A stretch of DNA of 35,836 nt from Paludibacteraceae bacterium (lineage in GTDB: Bacteria; Bacteroidota; Bacteroidia; Bacteroidales; Paludibacteraceae): NCBI GenBank assembly GCA_017632345.1, contig JAGBRL010000112.1, forward strand, positions 1 to 35,836, in the 5' to 3' direction. The position numbers and the translations under genes are program-made. Of this stretch, positions 18,457-25,698 are shown piece after piece; within the stretch, counting starts at the first letter, position 1, and each line of letters opens with the position of its first letter. The notes under the pieces are model-generated. The model had not been told where the DNA came from, ran no database searches, and saw nothing but the letters and a program-made list of their open reading frames with translations.

Positions 18457-19022
18457 TACAAATAGATTTATATAAAAAAGCATTGTCCGAAAAATCTGAA
18501 GAGTTGGTGGCTGCTGCAATAGCAGCTGTCAATTCTGTGGAAATGTCAGGTGATGGGAATGGTGAAGCAAGTGCAAACTATGACGAACTTGCAAACAATA
18601 GAGGTTGCCTCGGCTTTTTGTTTGGCTCAAACGATAAAAAGAGCGCTCAGACGATTAATGTTCAGAAAAAAACTGTAGATGCTGATTTTGCTAATAAACT
18701 CTATAAGGAGGTGGAACGTGTTCATCGAAAAAATTCAGAAGTGTGGAGTGAATTTATTGAGCAGCAGCGCCAGAAGATAAACGCAGATATAAGGTCTGCA
18801 GGGTTTGAAGAGGCAAAACAGACAGAATTGTTAGATTCGCAGATGTCAAATTCTGTGCTTAGGTTTAAGGTGATGGATGAACTTACGGCATTAAATGCGC
18901 TGAGTCGTAACGGAGACAAGTCTGCTTTTGAAAATTACAAAAAGGAGTTTGAGAAACGTTATCAAACGGCTGTGAACGCCGCAAAAGAAAAACAATTTGA
19001 AATTTATGACAAATTGCAGTAA
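18453..19022 (+). CDS. Helical partner protein of dynamin 3, unknown family
   Basis: 189 aa, not recognised. It overlaps dynamin 3 by 4 nt (ATGA), strong evidence of translational coupling. The N-terminal part is helical (LYKKALSEKSEELVAAAIAA). A Gly/Asn/Asp-rich linker holds a short aromatic-Gly motif, GCLGFLFGSNDKK (about 51-63), and a long charged amphipathic helical region runs to the end (DFANKLYKEVERVHRKNSEV, FENYKKEFEKRYQTAVNAAK). No signal peptide and no membrane span. The arrangement recalls the E. coli crfC-yjcZ pair (a dynamin followed by a smaller helical partner), but homology to YjcZ is not claimed. A stabiliser or oligomer-seeding subunit is a guess. Confidence 0.85.
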   Translation: MIQIDLYKKALSEKSEELVAAAIAAVNSVEMSGDGNGEASANYDELANNRGCLGFLFGSNDKKSAQTINVQKKTVDADFANKLYKEVERVHRKNSEVWSEFIEQQRQKINADIRSAGFEEAKQTELLDSQMSNSVLRFKVMDELTALNALSRNGDKSAFENYKKEFEKRYQTAVNAAKEKQFEIYDKLQ

Positions 19023-19050
19023 ATGTTAAATTTTTAAATAAATATGGCTT

Positions 19051-19131
19051 ATGGGACTATTTGATTCATTCAAGAAAAGCAGAGGAAAGGTTTCTGCTTC
19101 AAGAGGCTCAAAGAGAGTGGTTGGGTTGTAG
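19051..19131 (+). CDS. Possible basic micro-ORF, 26 aa
   Basis: ATG at 19051 to TAG at 19131, 28 nt after the partner gene. It begins MGLFDSFKKSRGKVSASRGS and is strongly basic and amphipathic. Its start resembles that of dynamin 2 (MGLDFIKKKSASMGKR). It could be a small membrane-binding peptide, the remnant of a decayed gene, or chance. No clear ribosome binding site precedes it. Confidence 0.3.
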   Translation: MGLFDSFKKSRGKVSASRGSKRVVGL

Positions 19132-19213
19132 GTTTTTGCTTATAAAAAGGAGTATTTTTCAAAGAACTTAGATATAGAAATGACTTGTTGATTGAATAAA
19201 AATAGTAAATAGT

Positions 19214-21430
19214 ATGAGTGAACAAATAAAAAGGCCGTCATGGCTTAGAAAAAAGGGTGAGACAGTACAGACAGATAGTTTGGAAACAGACTTTGGTTCT
19301 GCAAAGGATTTGTATGAAAAAGGATGGCAATATTATGACGAGGGAATATATGACCTTGCAGCAGAGTGTTATCGCAAGTCGGCAGAGCAAGGACTTGCCG
19401 AAGCTCAGTATGTATTAGGCATTTGTTATGGGTGTGGCGTAGGCGTAGAGCAAGATTATAAAAAAGCAGTCGAGTGGTATCACAAATCGGCAGAGCAAGG
19501 ACATGCTGAAGCTCAGTACAATTTAGGCAATTGTTATTATAATGGCGAAGGCGTAGAGCAAAATTATGAAAAAGCAGTCGAGTGGTATCGCAAAGCGGCA
19601 GAGCAAGGAGATGCTGACGCTCGGTACGGTTTAGGCATTTGTTATAGGTATGGCGAAGGCGTAGAGCAAAATTATGAAAAAGCAGTCGAGTGGTATCGCA
19701 AAGCGGCAGAGCAAGGACATGCCAAAGCTCAGTACAATTTAGGCATTTGTTATAGGTATGGCGTAGGCGTAGAGCAAGATTATAAAAAAGCAGTCGAGTG
19801 TTATCGCAAATCGGCAGAGCAAGGATATGCTGATGCTCAGAACAATTTAGGTAGATGTTATTATAATGGCGAAGGCGTAGAGCAAGATTATGAAAAAGCA
19901 GTCGAGTGGTATCTCAAATCGGCAGAGCAAGGACTTGATGTAGCTCAGTACAATTTAGGCATTTGTTATTATAATGGCAGAGGCGTAGAGCAAGATTATG
20001 AAAAAGCAGCAGAGTGGTATCTCAAATCGGCAGAGCAAGGGAATGCTTCAGCTCAGCACAATTTAGGCATTTGTTATGAGTATGGCGAAGGCGTAAAGCA
20101 AGATTATGAAAAAGCAGTAGAGTGGTTTTGCAAATCGGCAGAGCAAGGATATGCTAATGCTCAGTACAATTTAGGCATTTGTTATTATGATGGCGAAGGC
20201 GTAGAGCAAGATTATGAAAAAGCAGTAGAGTGGTTTTGCAAATCGGCAGAGCAAGGACTTGATGTAGCTCAGTACAATTTAGGCATTTGTTATGAGTATG
20301 GCAAAGGCGTAAAGCAAAATTATGAAAAAGCAGCAGAGTGGTATCTCAAATCGGCAGAGCAAGGAGATGCTGATGCTCAGTTCAAATTAGGCATTTGTTA
20401 TGAGCAAGGCGAAGGCGTAAAGCAAGATTATGAAAAAGCAGCAAAGTGGTTTTGCAAATCGGTAGAGCAAGGAAATGTCGATGCTCAGTTTAGATTAGGC
20501 AGATGTTATTACCAATTAGGCATTTGTTGTGAGCAAGGCGAAGGCGTAAAGCAAGATTATGAAAAAGCAGTAGAGTGGTATCGCAAATCGGCAAAGCAAG
20601 GAGATGTCGATGCACAGTTTAGATTAGGCAGATGTTGTTACCAATTAGGCATTTGTTATGAGCAAGGCGAAGGCGTAAAGCAAAATTATGAAAAAGCATT
20701 AGAGTGGTTTTGCAAATCGGCAGAGCAAGGACATGCCGAAGCTCAGTTTAAATTAGGCTGTCATCATAAAGGTATAAAAGATGAAAAGCATTATAAAAAA
20801 GCAGCAAAGTGGTATCGCAAATCGGCAGAGCAAGGATATGCCGCAGCTCAGTACAATTTAGGCATTTGTTATGAGCAAGGCGTAGGCGTAGTGCAAGATT
20901 ATAAAAAAGCAGTGGAGTGGTATCACAAAGCGGCAGAGCAAGGAGATGCTGAAGCTCAGTACAATTTAGGCATTTGTTATATGTATGGCAAAGGCGTAGA
21001 GCAAAATGATGAAAAAGCAGTGGAGTGGTTTTTCAAATCGGCAGAGCAAGGATATGCCGCAGCTCAGTTCGATTTAGGCGTTTGTTATTCTAATGGCGAA
21101 GGCGTAGAGCAAAATTATATAAAAGCAGTCGAGTGGTATCGCAAATCGGCAGAGCAAGGGTATGCTAGTGCTCAGTACAATTTAGGCATTTGTTATTATA
21201 AAGGCATAGTCGTAAGGCAAGATTATGAAAAAGCAGTGAAGTGGCATCACAAAGCGGCAGAGCAAGGAGATGCTGAAGCTCAGTACAATTTAGGCTTTTG
21301 TTATGAGAATGGCAAAGGCGTAAAGGAAGATTATGAAAAAGCAGCAGAATGGTATCGAAAGGCTGCTGCACAAGGGCATGAGAAAGCTATAAAAAAAGTA
21401 AATGAAGGTGATTATGCGATGAAACGGTAG
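19214..21430 (+). CDS. Sel1-like repeat protein
   Basis: 738 aa made almost wholly of Sel1-like (TPR-related) repeats. After an N-terminal segment (MSEQIKRPSWLRKKGETVQT) and a partial repeat (about 33-61), 18 repeats cover residues 62-722. Fifteen are 36 aa, two are enlarged to 43 aa by an inserted LGxCxxQ-type half turn, and one is 35 aa. A typical repeat starts AEAQYNLGICYYNGEGVEQD and ends EKAVEWYRKSAEQG. No signal peptide or membrane span is visible, so a cytoplasmic superhelical scaffold is likely. It lies 191 nt after the dynamin partner gene on the same strand, perhaps co-transcribed. Sel1 proteins act as adaptors in signalling and complex assembly; its ligand here is unknown. Confidence 0.93.
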   Translation: MSEQIKRPSWLRKKGETVQTDSLETDFGSAKDLYEKGWQYYDEGIYDLAAECYRKSAEQGLAEAQYVLGICYGCGVGVEQDYKKAVEWYHKSAEQGHAEAQYNLGNCYYNGEGVEQNYEKAVEWYRKAAEQGDADARYGLGICYRYGEGVEQNYEKAVEWYRKAAEQGHAKAQYNLGICYRYGVGVEQDYKKAVECYRKSAEQGYADAQNNLGRCYYNGEGVEQDYEKAVEWYLKSAEQGLDVAQYNLGICYYNGRGVEQDYEKAAEWYLKSAEQGNASAQHNLGICYEYGEGVKQDYEKAVEWFCKSAEQGYANAQYNLGICYYDGEGVEQDYEKAVEWFCKSAEQGLDVAQYNLGICYEYGKGVKQNYEKAAEWYLKSAEQGDADAQFKLGICYEQGEGVKQDYEKAAKWFCKSVEQGNVDAQFRLGRCYYQLGICCEQGEGVKQDYEKAVEWYRKSAKQGDVDAQFRLGRCCYQLGICYEQGEGVKQNYEKALEWFCKSAEQGHAEAQFKLGCHHKGIKDEKHYKKAAKWYRKSAEQGYAAAQYNLGICYEQGVGVVQDYKKAVEWYHKAAEQGDAEAQYNLGICYMYGKGVEQNDEKAVEWFFKSAEQGYAAAQFDLGVCYSNGEGVEQNYIKAVEWYRKSAEQGYASAQYNLGICYYKGIVVRQDYEKAVKWHHKAAEQGDAEAQYNLGFCYENGKGVKEDYEKAAEWYRKAAAQGHEKAIKKVNEGDYAMKR
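19397..21379 (+). repeat. Tandem 108-bp Sel1-coding repeats, highly similar at DNA level
   Basis: Eighteen in-frame units (108 bp, two of 129 bp, one of 105 bp). Stretches such as GCAGAGCAAGGA and CAATTTAGGCATTTGTTAT recur nearly unchanged, synonymous positions included, which points to recent expansion or gene conversion instead of old protein repeats. The array is recombination-prone and a likely place for assembly error or strain-to-strain length variation. Confidence 0.93.
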
Positions 21431-21463
21431 TGTAAACAGAACTGGGTAGTGTAAACAGAACTG
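21426..21463 (+). repeat. Two adjacent copies of a 19-bp repeat, IS-edge-like
   Basis: GGTAGTGTAAACAGAACTG occurs at 21426-21444 and again at 21445-21463; the first copy spans the Sel1 stop codon. The text continues with TGTCAAGC and, further on, ATTTTGTGTAAATG (about 21512-21525). Runs of TGTGTAAA/GTGTAAAC type are reminiscent of IS256-like terminal repeats, but no transposase is present. Probably a footprint of a lost insertion or a decayed element end; uncertain. Confidence 0.45.
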
Positions 21464-21642
21464 TGTCAAGCTATTTTTTACCTTACTCCCCTCAGCAGGC
21501 ACTGTACATAATTTTGTGTAAATGTAGAATACGGGATTCAGGTAGAGTGTAATAATCCCCAGTTAAACAATTTCCAACCCAGCCTTACCCGACAATTTTT
21601 CGACAACATTTCTTAATTCTTGGTGTTGTTGCAGAGCGGCGG

Positions 21643-21650
21643 TATATTTG
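21643..21650 (+). promoter_or_regulatory. Promoter of the 59-aa membrane protein
   Basis: CTTG (21619-21622), a 20-nt spacer and TATATTTG (21643-21650) fit the Bacteroidetes promoter pattern with one mismatch in the upstream box. The expected start is near 21657, about 32 nt before the ATG at 21689. Confidence 0.6.
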
Positions 21651-21688
21651 GGGTGTGATAATGATTGTGCAACTTAAATTTTACGGTC

Positions 21689-21868
21689 ATGGAAAAGGTT
21701 AATGATTTGGTAAAGACGGAGGGATTGGACGATTTGTCTGATAAGGGCGTTATTTACAGAGACCCGTGCCCTCTGCCGGATTTGGATTCGATTGTGAAAG
21801 CTGTGCTGGTGGGTGCGGCGGTTGCCATGGGCACGTTGCTTGTGGTTGGTTTTTTTGACAATAATTAG
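21689..21868 (+). CDS. Small single-span membrane protein, 59 aa
   Basis: Begins MEKVNDLVKTEGLDDLSDKG. A short acidic cytosolic-looking half with RDPCPLPDLD is followed by one hydrophobic span (SIVKAVLVGAAVAMGTLLVV) and a brief tail GFFDNN. The ATG at 21689 was preferred over an upstream in-frame alternative start at 21665 because the promoter and leader fit it and the N terminus then looks natural. It is a monocistronic unit: its own promoter (21619-21650) lies upstream and a strong terminator (21901-21938) downstream. Not recognised. It lies between the Sel1/dynamin block and cell-wall genes; no functional link can be shown. Confidence 0.7.
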   Translation: MEKVNDLVKTEGLDDLSDKGVIYRDPCPLPDLDSIVKAVLVGAAVAMGTLLVVGFFDNN

Positions 21869-21900
21869 CGGTTATTTTGGTATGCGGTAACTGTCTTGTT

Positions 21901-21938
21901 GAGGCGTTGCGGGTTTGTTCCGTGACGCCTCTCTTTTT
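21901..21938 (+). terminator. Terminator of the 59-aa gene
   Basis: GAGGCGTTGCGG (21901-21912) pairs with CCGTGACGCCTC (21920-21931) over a 7-nt loop, a 12-bp stem with two G-U pairs, followed by TCTTTTTG. Confidence 0.85.
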
Positions 21939-22073
21939 GTGAATGATGGGCTGAGTTGGCTTGTGGTTTTCTATCGTGGCGATTTTCTTGCATATATCAG
22001 GATTTTTTGCGAATATTGCATCTGATTTGAGTCTCTGCAATGGAGGCGGTTTGTTAATTCTACGTTTTTTCAG

Positions 22074-23300
22074 ATGAGGTATTTGTTATTTATTACATTT
22101 TCTCTGGCTTTGTTTTCGCAGTCGCTTACAGCTCAGGTGAAGACTGGCATAGAAGTGTTAAAAGAGAGCGGTTTTGCTGCGTTGAAGGGCAAGCGTGTGG
22201 GGTTGCTGACCAATCCTACTGGTGTTGACAAAAACTTGAAATCCACTGTGGATATTTTGTTCGAGGCGGAAGGTGTCAGTCTGACGGCGCTTTTCGCTCC
22301 GGAGCATGGTGTTCGCGGTAACGAGTATGCAGGCGCTAAGTTTGCGAACTCTAAGGATAAGCGTACAGGACTTCCGGTCTTCTCGCTTCACGGAAAGACA
22401 AAGAAGCCTACGGCTGAGATGCTTAAGAATGTGGATGTTATAGTGTATGACATTCAGGATATAGGCTGCCGTTCCTACACGTTTATAAGTTCGCTCGGAC
22501 TTTTGATGGAGGCTGCCGCCGAGAATGGCAAGGAGGTTGTGGTGCTGGACCGGCCTAATCCGCTTGGCGGAGAGAAGGTTGAAGGTCCGATTGTTGAGCC
22601 TAAGTACACCTCTTTTATCAGTCAGTTTCCGATTCCTTACATTTACGGACTTACGTGCGGCGAGTTGGCGACGTTGTTGAACGAGGAGGGCATGACCGCA
22701 AAGAAATGTTCTCTGACAGTGGTGAAGATGGAGGGCTGGAAACGTGACATGACCTATAAGGAGACAGGTCTGAAGTGGGTGCTTACATCGCCGCATATTC
22801 CTAATATGAACACGTCGTTTTATTATCCTCTGTCCGGTATCGTGGGCGAGTTGTCTGTGTTGTCTGTCGGGGTTGGATACACTATGCCTTTTGAACTGTT
22901 CGGCGCATCGTGGGCAAATGCAGACACGCTTGCGTCGGCGATGAACGCTCTGAAGTTGGACGGCCTGTTGTTTCGCCCTATTGTTTACAAGCCTTATTAT
23001 GCGTTCGGGAAGGGCGAATTGCTCCAGGGGGTGCAGGTGTATATCACAGATTTTGAAAAGGCGAAGCTGACTGAGGTGCAGTTTTATGTTTTGCAGGAGC
23101 TGAAAAAGTTATATCCGCAGAAAGATCTCTTTACGTTGAGCGGTCAGAAAAATTGCCGTTCGTTTGACTATGTGTGCGGTTCCGGGCAGGTGAGGTCTTT
23201 GTTTTCAAAGAATTATCAGTTTAAAGATGTGGAGAAATTTTGGCGAAAGGATAACGAGGCTTTTAAATCAAAATCTAAAAAATACTGGCTTTACAAATGA
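22074..23300 (+). CDS. namZ: DUF1343 / NamZ-like exo-beta-N-acetylmuramidase
   Basis: 408 aa. A signal peptide (MRYLLFITFSLALFSQSLTA) implies an exported, periplasmic enzyme. The family core is clear: GKRVGLLTNPTGVD (about 39-52), ALFAPEHGVRGNEYAGA, PVFSLHGKTKKPTAEML, VIVYDIQDIGCRSYTFISS, VVLDRPNPLGG and GLTCGELATLLNEEGM. Bacillus subtilis NamZ (YbbC), the characterised member of GH171, removes N-acetylmuramic acid from the non-reducing end of peptidoglycan fragments; the same activity is inferred here. The next gene starts 20 nt downstream on the same strand, so both are likely in one transcript. Confidence 0.9.
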   Translation: MRYLLFITFSLALFSQSLTAQVKTGIEVLKESGFAALKGKRVGLLTNPTGVDKNLKSTVDILFEAEGVSLTALFAPEHGVRGNEYAGAKFANSKDKRTGLPVFSLHGKTKKPTAEMLKNVDVIVYDIQDIGCRSYTFISSLGLLMEAAAENGKEVVVLDRPNPLGGEKVEGPIVEPKYTSFISQFPIPYIYGLTCGELATLLNEEGMTAKKCSLTVVKMEGWKRDMTYKETGLKWVLTSPHIPNMNTSFYYPLSGIVGELSVLSVGVGYTMPFELFGASWANADTLASAMNALKLDGLLFRPIVYKPYYAFGKGELLQGVQVYITDFEKAKLTEVQFYVLQELKKLYPQKDLFTLSGQKNCRSFDYVCGSGQVRSLFSKNYQFKDVEKFWRKDNEAFKSKSKKYWLYK

Positions 23301-23320
23301 TTCTGACTTATAAAAAACAT

Positions 23321-24838
23321 ATGAAGAAACGTGTATTTCTCTTTTTGCTTGCAGTTGCGAGCGCTACCTGCCTCTTTGGCAATTCGCCCAAAAAACATGA
23401 AATGAGGGCGGTGTGGATTGCTACGGTCGCAGGTATAGACTGGCCGTCTCAGAAGAAGGATGCGGAGCTGCAGAAGACGGAGATGTTGGAGATGCTGGAC
23501 TCGCTGAGGGCGGTTGGTATTAATGCGGTGGTTTTTCAGGTTAGGCCCACGTCTGACGCTTTCTATCAGTCTGACATGGAGCCTTGGTCGCACTATCTGA
23601 CTGGCGAGCAGGGCCGTGCTCCGGAACCGTATTATGACCCTCTGAAATTTGTGACGGAAGAGGCGCATAAGCGCTGCATGGAGGTGCATGCATGGATAAA
23701 TCCTTATCGAGTGACAAACGGAGAAAACACGAAGATGTTGAATAAAGGTCATATTTATTATAAACGTCCGGAACTGTTTTTAAAGTATGGAGGGAAAATT
23801 TATTTCAATCCGGGCTTGCAGGAGGTGCGTGATTATCTGACTGTCGTGGTATCTGACATTGTGAGGTCGTATGATATTGACGCGGTGCATCTTGACGATT
23901 ATTTCTATCCTTACAAAGTGGCAGGCGCGGAGTTTCCGGACGATGCCACGTTCCGCTCTTGCTCTCGCGGAATATTTGATAAAGAGGAGTGGCGAAGGGA
24001 TAATGTGAATTTGATTGTGGAGCAGATACATAAGGCGGTTAAGGAGGCGAAGCCTTGGGTCGAGTTCGGCATAAGCCCTTTTGGGGTTTGGAGAAATAAT
24101 TCTGATGATTTGAGAGGTTCTGATACTCGTGCGGGTTGCACTAATTATGATGAACTTTATGCAGACGTGCTGCTGTGGCTGGAACGTGGCTGGATTGATT
24201 ATGTGACCCCTCAGCTTTACTGGGAGATAGGGAAGGATGTGGCTGATTACGAGGAGCTTTCTAACTGGTGGGGTGCGTATTCATTTGGACGGAACTATTA
24301 CATAGGTTTGTATGCGTCTGGCTTTGAGGTTAACAAGACAGAGCCGTGGAAACGTCCGAACGAGCTTGTGAGGCAGATGGATTTCAGTTCGGCGTGCGAA
24401 GAGGTTAAGGGTTATTTCTTTTATAGTGCTAAACCGTTTCTGAAGAATCCGCAGGGTTTGTGTGACAGTTTGAGAAAGGGCAGTTTCAGATATCCGGCTC
24501 TTGTGCCTCTTAACGAGGCGATAGAGGGCGGCCCTTCTATATCTCCGGAAAATCTTCATGTGAAAAAAGGTAGTGACAGGTTTACGGATATTTTGCGCTG
24601 GGACAGAGTTCAGGAAACAGGAGGTTATGAGGTGGCCTACTATGTGATATATGCGTTTAAGGATGGAGAAGCGGTTGATTTTGACAATCCTGAAAATATA
24701 GTTCGGAAAACCAGAGTGCCGGTCATGAATTTGACTAACTTGACGGAAGAGGGCATTTATAAGTTTGCGGTTACGGCGGTGAATCGATTTAAACATGAGA
24801 GCGCTCCGAGCAACTTTGTGGAGTACGAGGTCAGGTGA
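23321..24838 (+). CDS. GHL10 (DUF187) family 10-like glycoside hydrolase
   Basis: 505 aa from the ATG at 23321, which gives a proper signal peptide (MKKRVFLFLLAVASATCLFG). The in-frame start at 23297 would overlap namZ and bury that peptide. GHL10 signatures: HEMRAVWIATVAGIDWPSQK near residue 29, NAVVFQVRPTSDAFY, VHAWINPYRVTNG, VHLDDYFYPY and EFGISPFGVWRNN with candidate acidic catalytic residues, then WIDYVTPQLYWEIG. Residues about 410-505 form a fibronectin type III-like domain. Members include B. subtilis YngK. Substrate unknown; pairing with NamZ suggests peptidoglycan or glycan turnover. A terminator follows. Confidence 0.92.
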   Translation: MKKRVFLFLLAVASATCLFGNSPKKHEMRAVWIATVAGIDWPSQKKDAELQKTEMLEMLDSLRAVGINAVVFQVRPTSDAFYQSDMEPWSHYLTGEQGRAPEPYYDPLKFVTEEAHKRCMEVHAWINPYRVTNGENTKMLNKGHIYYKRPELFLKYGGKIYFNPGLQEVRDYLTVVVSDIVRSYDIDAVHLDDYFYPYKVAGAEFPDDATFRSCSRGIFDKEEWRRDNVNLIVEQIHKAVKEAKPWVEFGISPFGVWRNNSDDLRGSDTRAGCTNYDELYADVLLWLERGWIDYVTPQLYWEIGKDVADYEELSNWWGAYSFGRNYYIGLYASGFEVNKTEPWKRPNELVRQMDFSSACEEVKGYFFYSAKPFLKNPQGLCDSLRKGSFRYPALVPLNEAIEGGPSISPENLHVKKGSDRFTDILRWDRVQETGGYEVAYYVIYAFKDGEAVDFDNPENIVRKTRVPVMNLTNLTEEGIYKFAVTAVNRFKHESAPSNFVEYEVR

Positions 24839-24862
24839 ATGTCTTTGAAACAGGGATAAGAG

Positions 24863-24900
24863 AAAGGATAGAAAGCGAAAGCTCTCTATCCTTTTATTTT
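24863..24900 (+). terminator. Terminator after the namZ-GHL10 genes
   Basis: AAAGGATAG (24863-24871) pairs with CTATCCTTT (24886-24894), with further pairing inside, followed by TATTTTTG. Lies between convergent transcription units. Confidence 0.8.
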
Positions 24901-24945
24901 TGAACATGAAATTGCAAAATGTGTTGCCCTATGCACGCTCCAACG

Positions 24946-25686
24946 TTATTTGCTCAAAGAGGCGATGAACTCTTCTGCCTTAGAAAGAGCGTCAAGTTTG
25001 CCTACGTCAATCAGTTTCAGATTTGGCTTGTTGTACGCTTTTATCAGTCTTTTGTCTGAAACGGATAAGTAGAAGTCCACGATAGAAAATTTGTCCGGAA
25101 AGCTTGCCATTTCAGCTAGCATGTCCGGCGAGATGACATGGACGCCTGCGAAGGCATGAGGAACATATTCAGCCGCGTTGAAATTTTGGAGAGGCGACTT
25201 GGTCTCGTTTGTGTTGGTGTTAATCCAGCCGCATAGCCTTTCGTTTGAATTAAACAGCAAATACCTGCTTGTGGAACGGTCGCTTGTGAGCAAAGTGGCG
25301 TCATTTTTACCTTTTACATGCTCTTGGTATAGATCTCCTAAATTCACGTCTGACAAAATATCTACGTTGTGTACAAGGAACGGTTCGCCGTTGTCAAAGA
25401 AAGGAGCAGCCTTTTTGATGCCTCCGCCAGTGTCCAGCAGCATTTCAGTCTCGTCAGAGATGGCTATGTTGATGCCAAAGTTATTGTTTGCCTTCAGAAA
25501 GTCTGTAATCTGACTGGCAAAGTGATGCACATTGACTATAATATTGTCAAAACCTTCGCTTTTTAGTTTGCATATTGCATGTTGCAGTAAAGGGGTGCCG
25601 TTCACAGGGACGAGCGCTTTGGGCATGGTGTCAGTTATGGGCTTCAGTCTGGTACCAAGTCCTGCGGCAAATATCATTGCTTTCAT
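24946..25686 (-). CDS. Nucleotidyltransferase, MurU / sugar-1-phosphate guanylyltransferase-like
   Basis: 246 aa, NTP_transferase fold. The signature GLGTRLKPITDTMPKALVPV is at residues 10-29 (GxGTRxxPxTxxxPK with the catalytic Arg and Lys); LLDTGGGIKKA and the metal-binding VHNVDIL follow near 84-112. Short size and lack of a C-terminal beta-helix favour the MurU type (N-acetylmuramate-1-phosphate uridylyltransferase) of the AmgK-MurU recycling route, although mannose-1-phosphate guanylyltransferases look similar. The start lies 12 nt after the protease stop, so the two are co-transcribed. AmgK is not nearby. With NamZ close by, a MurNAc recycling role is attractive but inferred. Confidence 0.85.
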   Translation of the reverse strand: MKAMIFAAGLGTRLKPITDTMPKALVPVNGTPLLQHAICKLKSEGFDNIIVNVHHFASQITDFLKANNNFGINIAISDETEMLLDTGGGIKKAAPFFDNGEPFLVHNVDILSDVNLGDLYQEHVKGKNDATLLTSDRSTSRYLLFNSNERLCGWINTNTNETKSPLQNFNAAEYVPHAFAGVHVISPDMLAEMASFPDKFSIVDFYLSVSDKRLIKAYNKPNLKLIDVGKLDALSKAEEFIASLSK

Positions 25687-25698
25687 CTGCTTTTGTAA

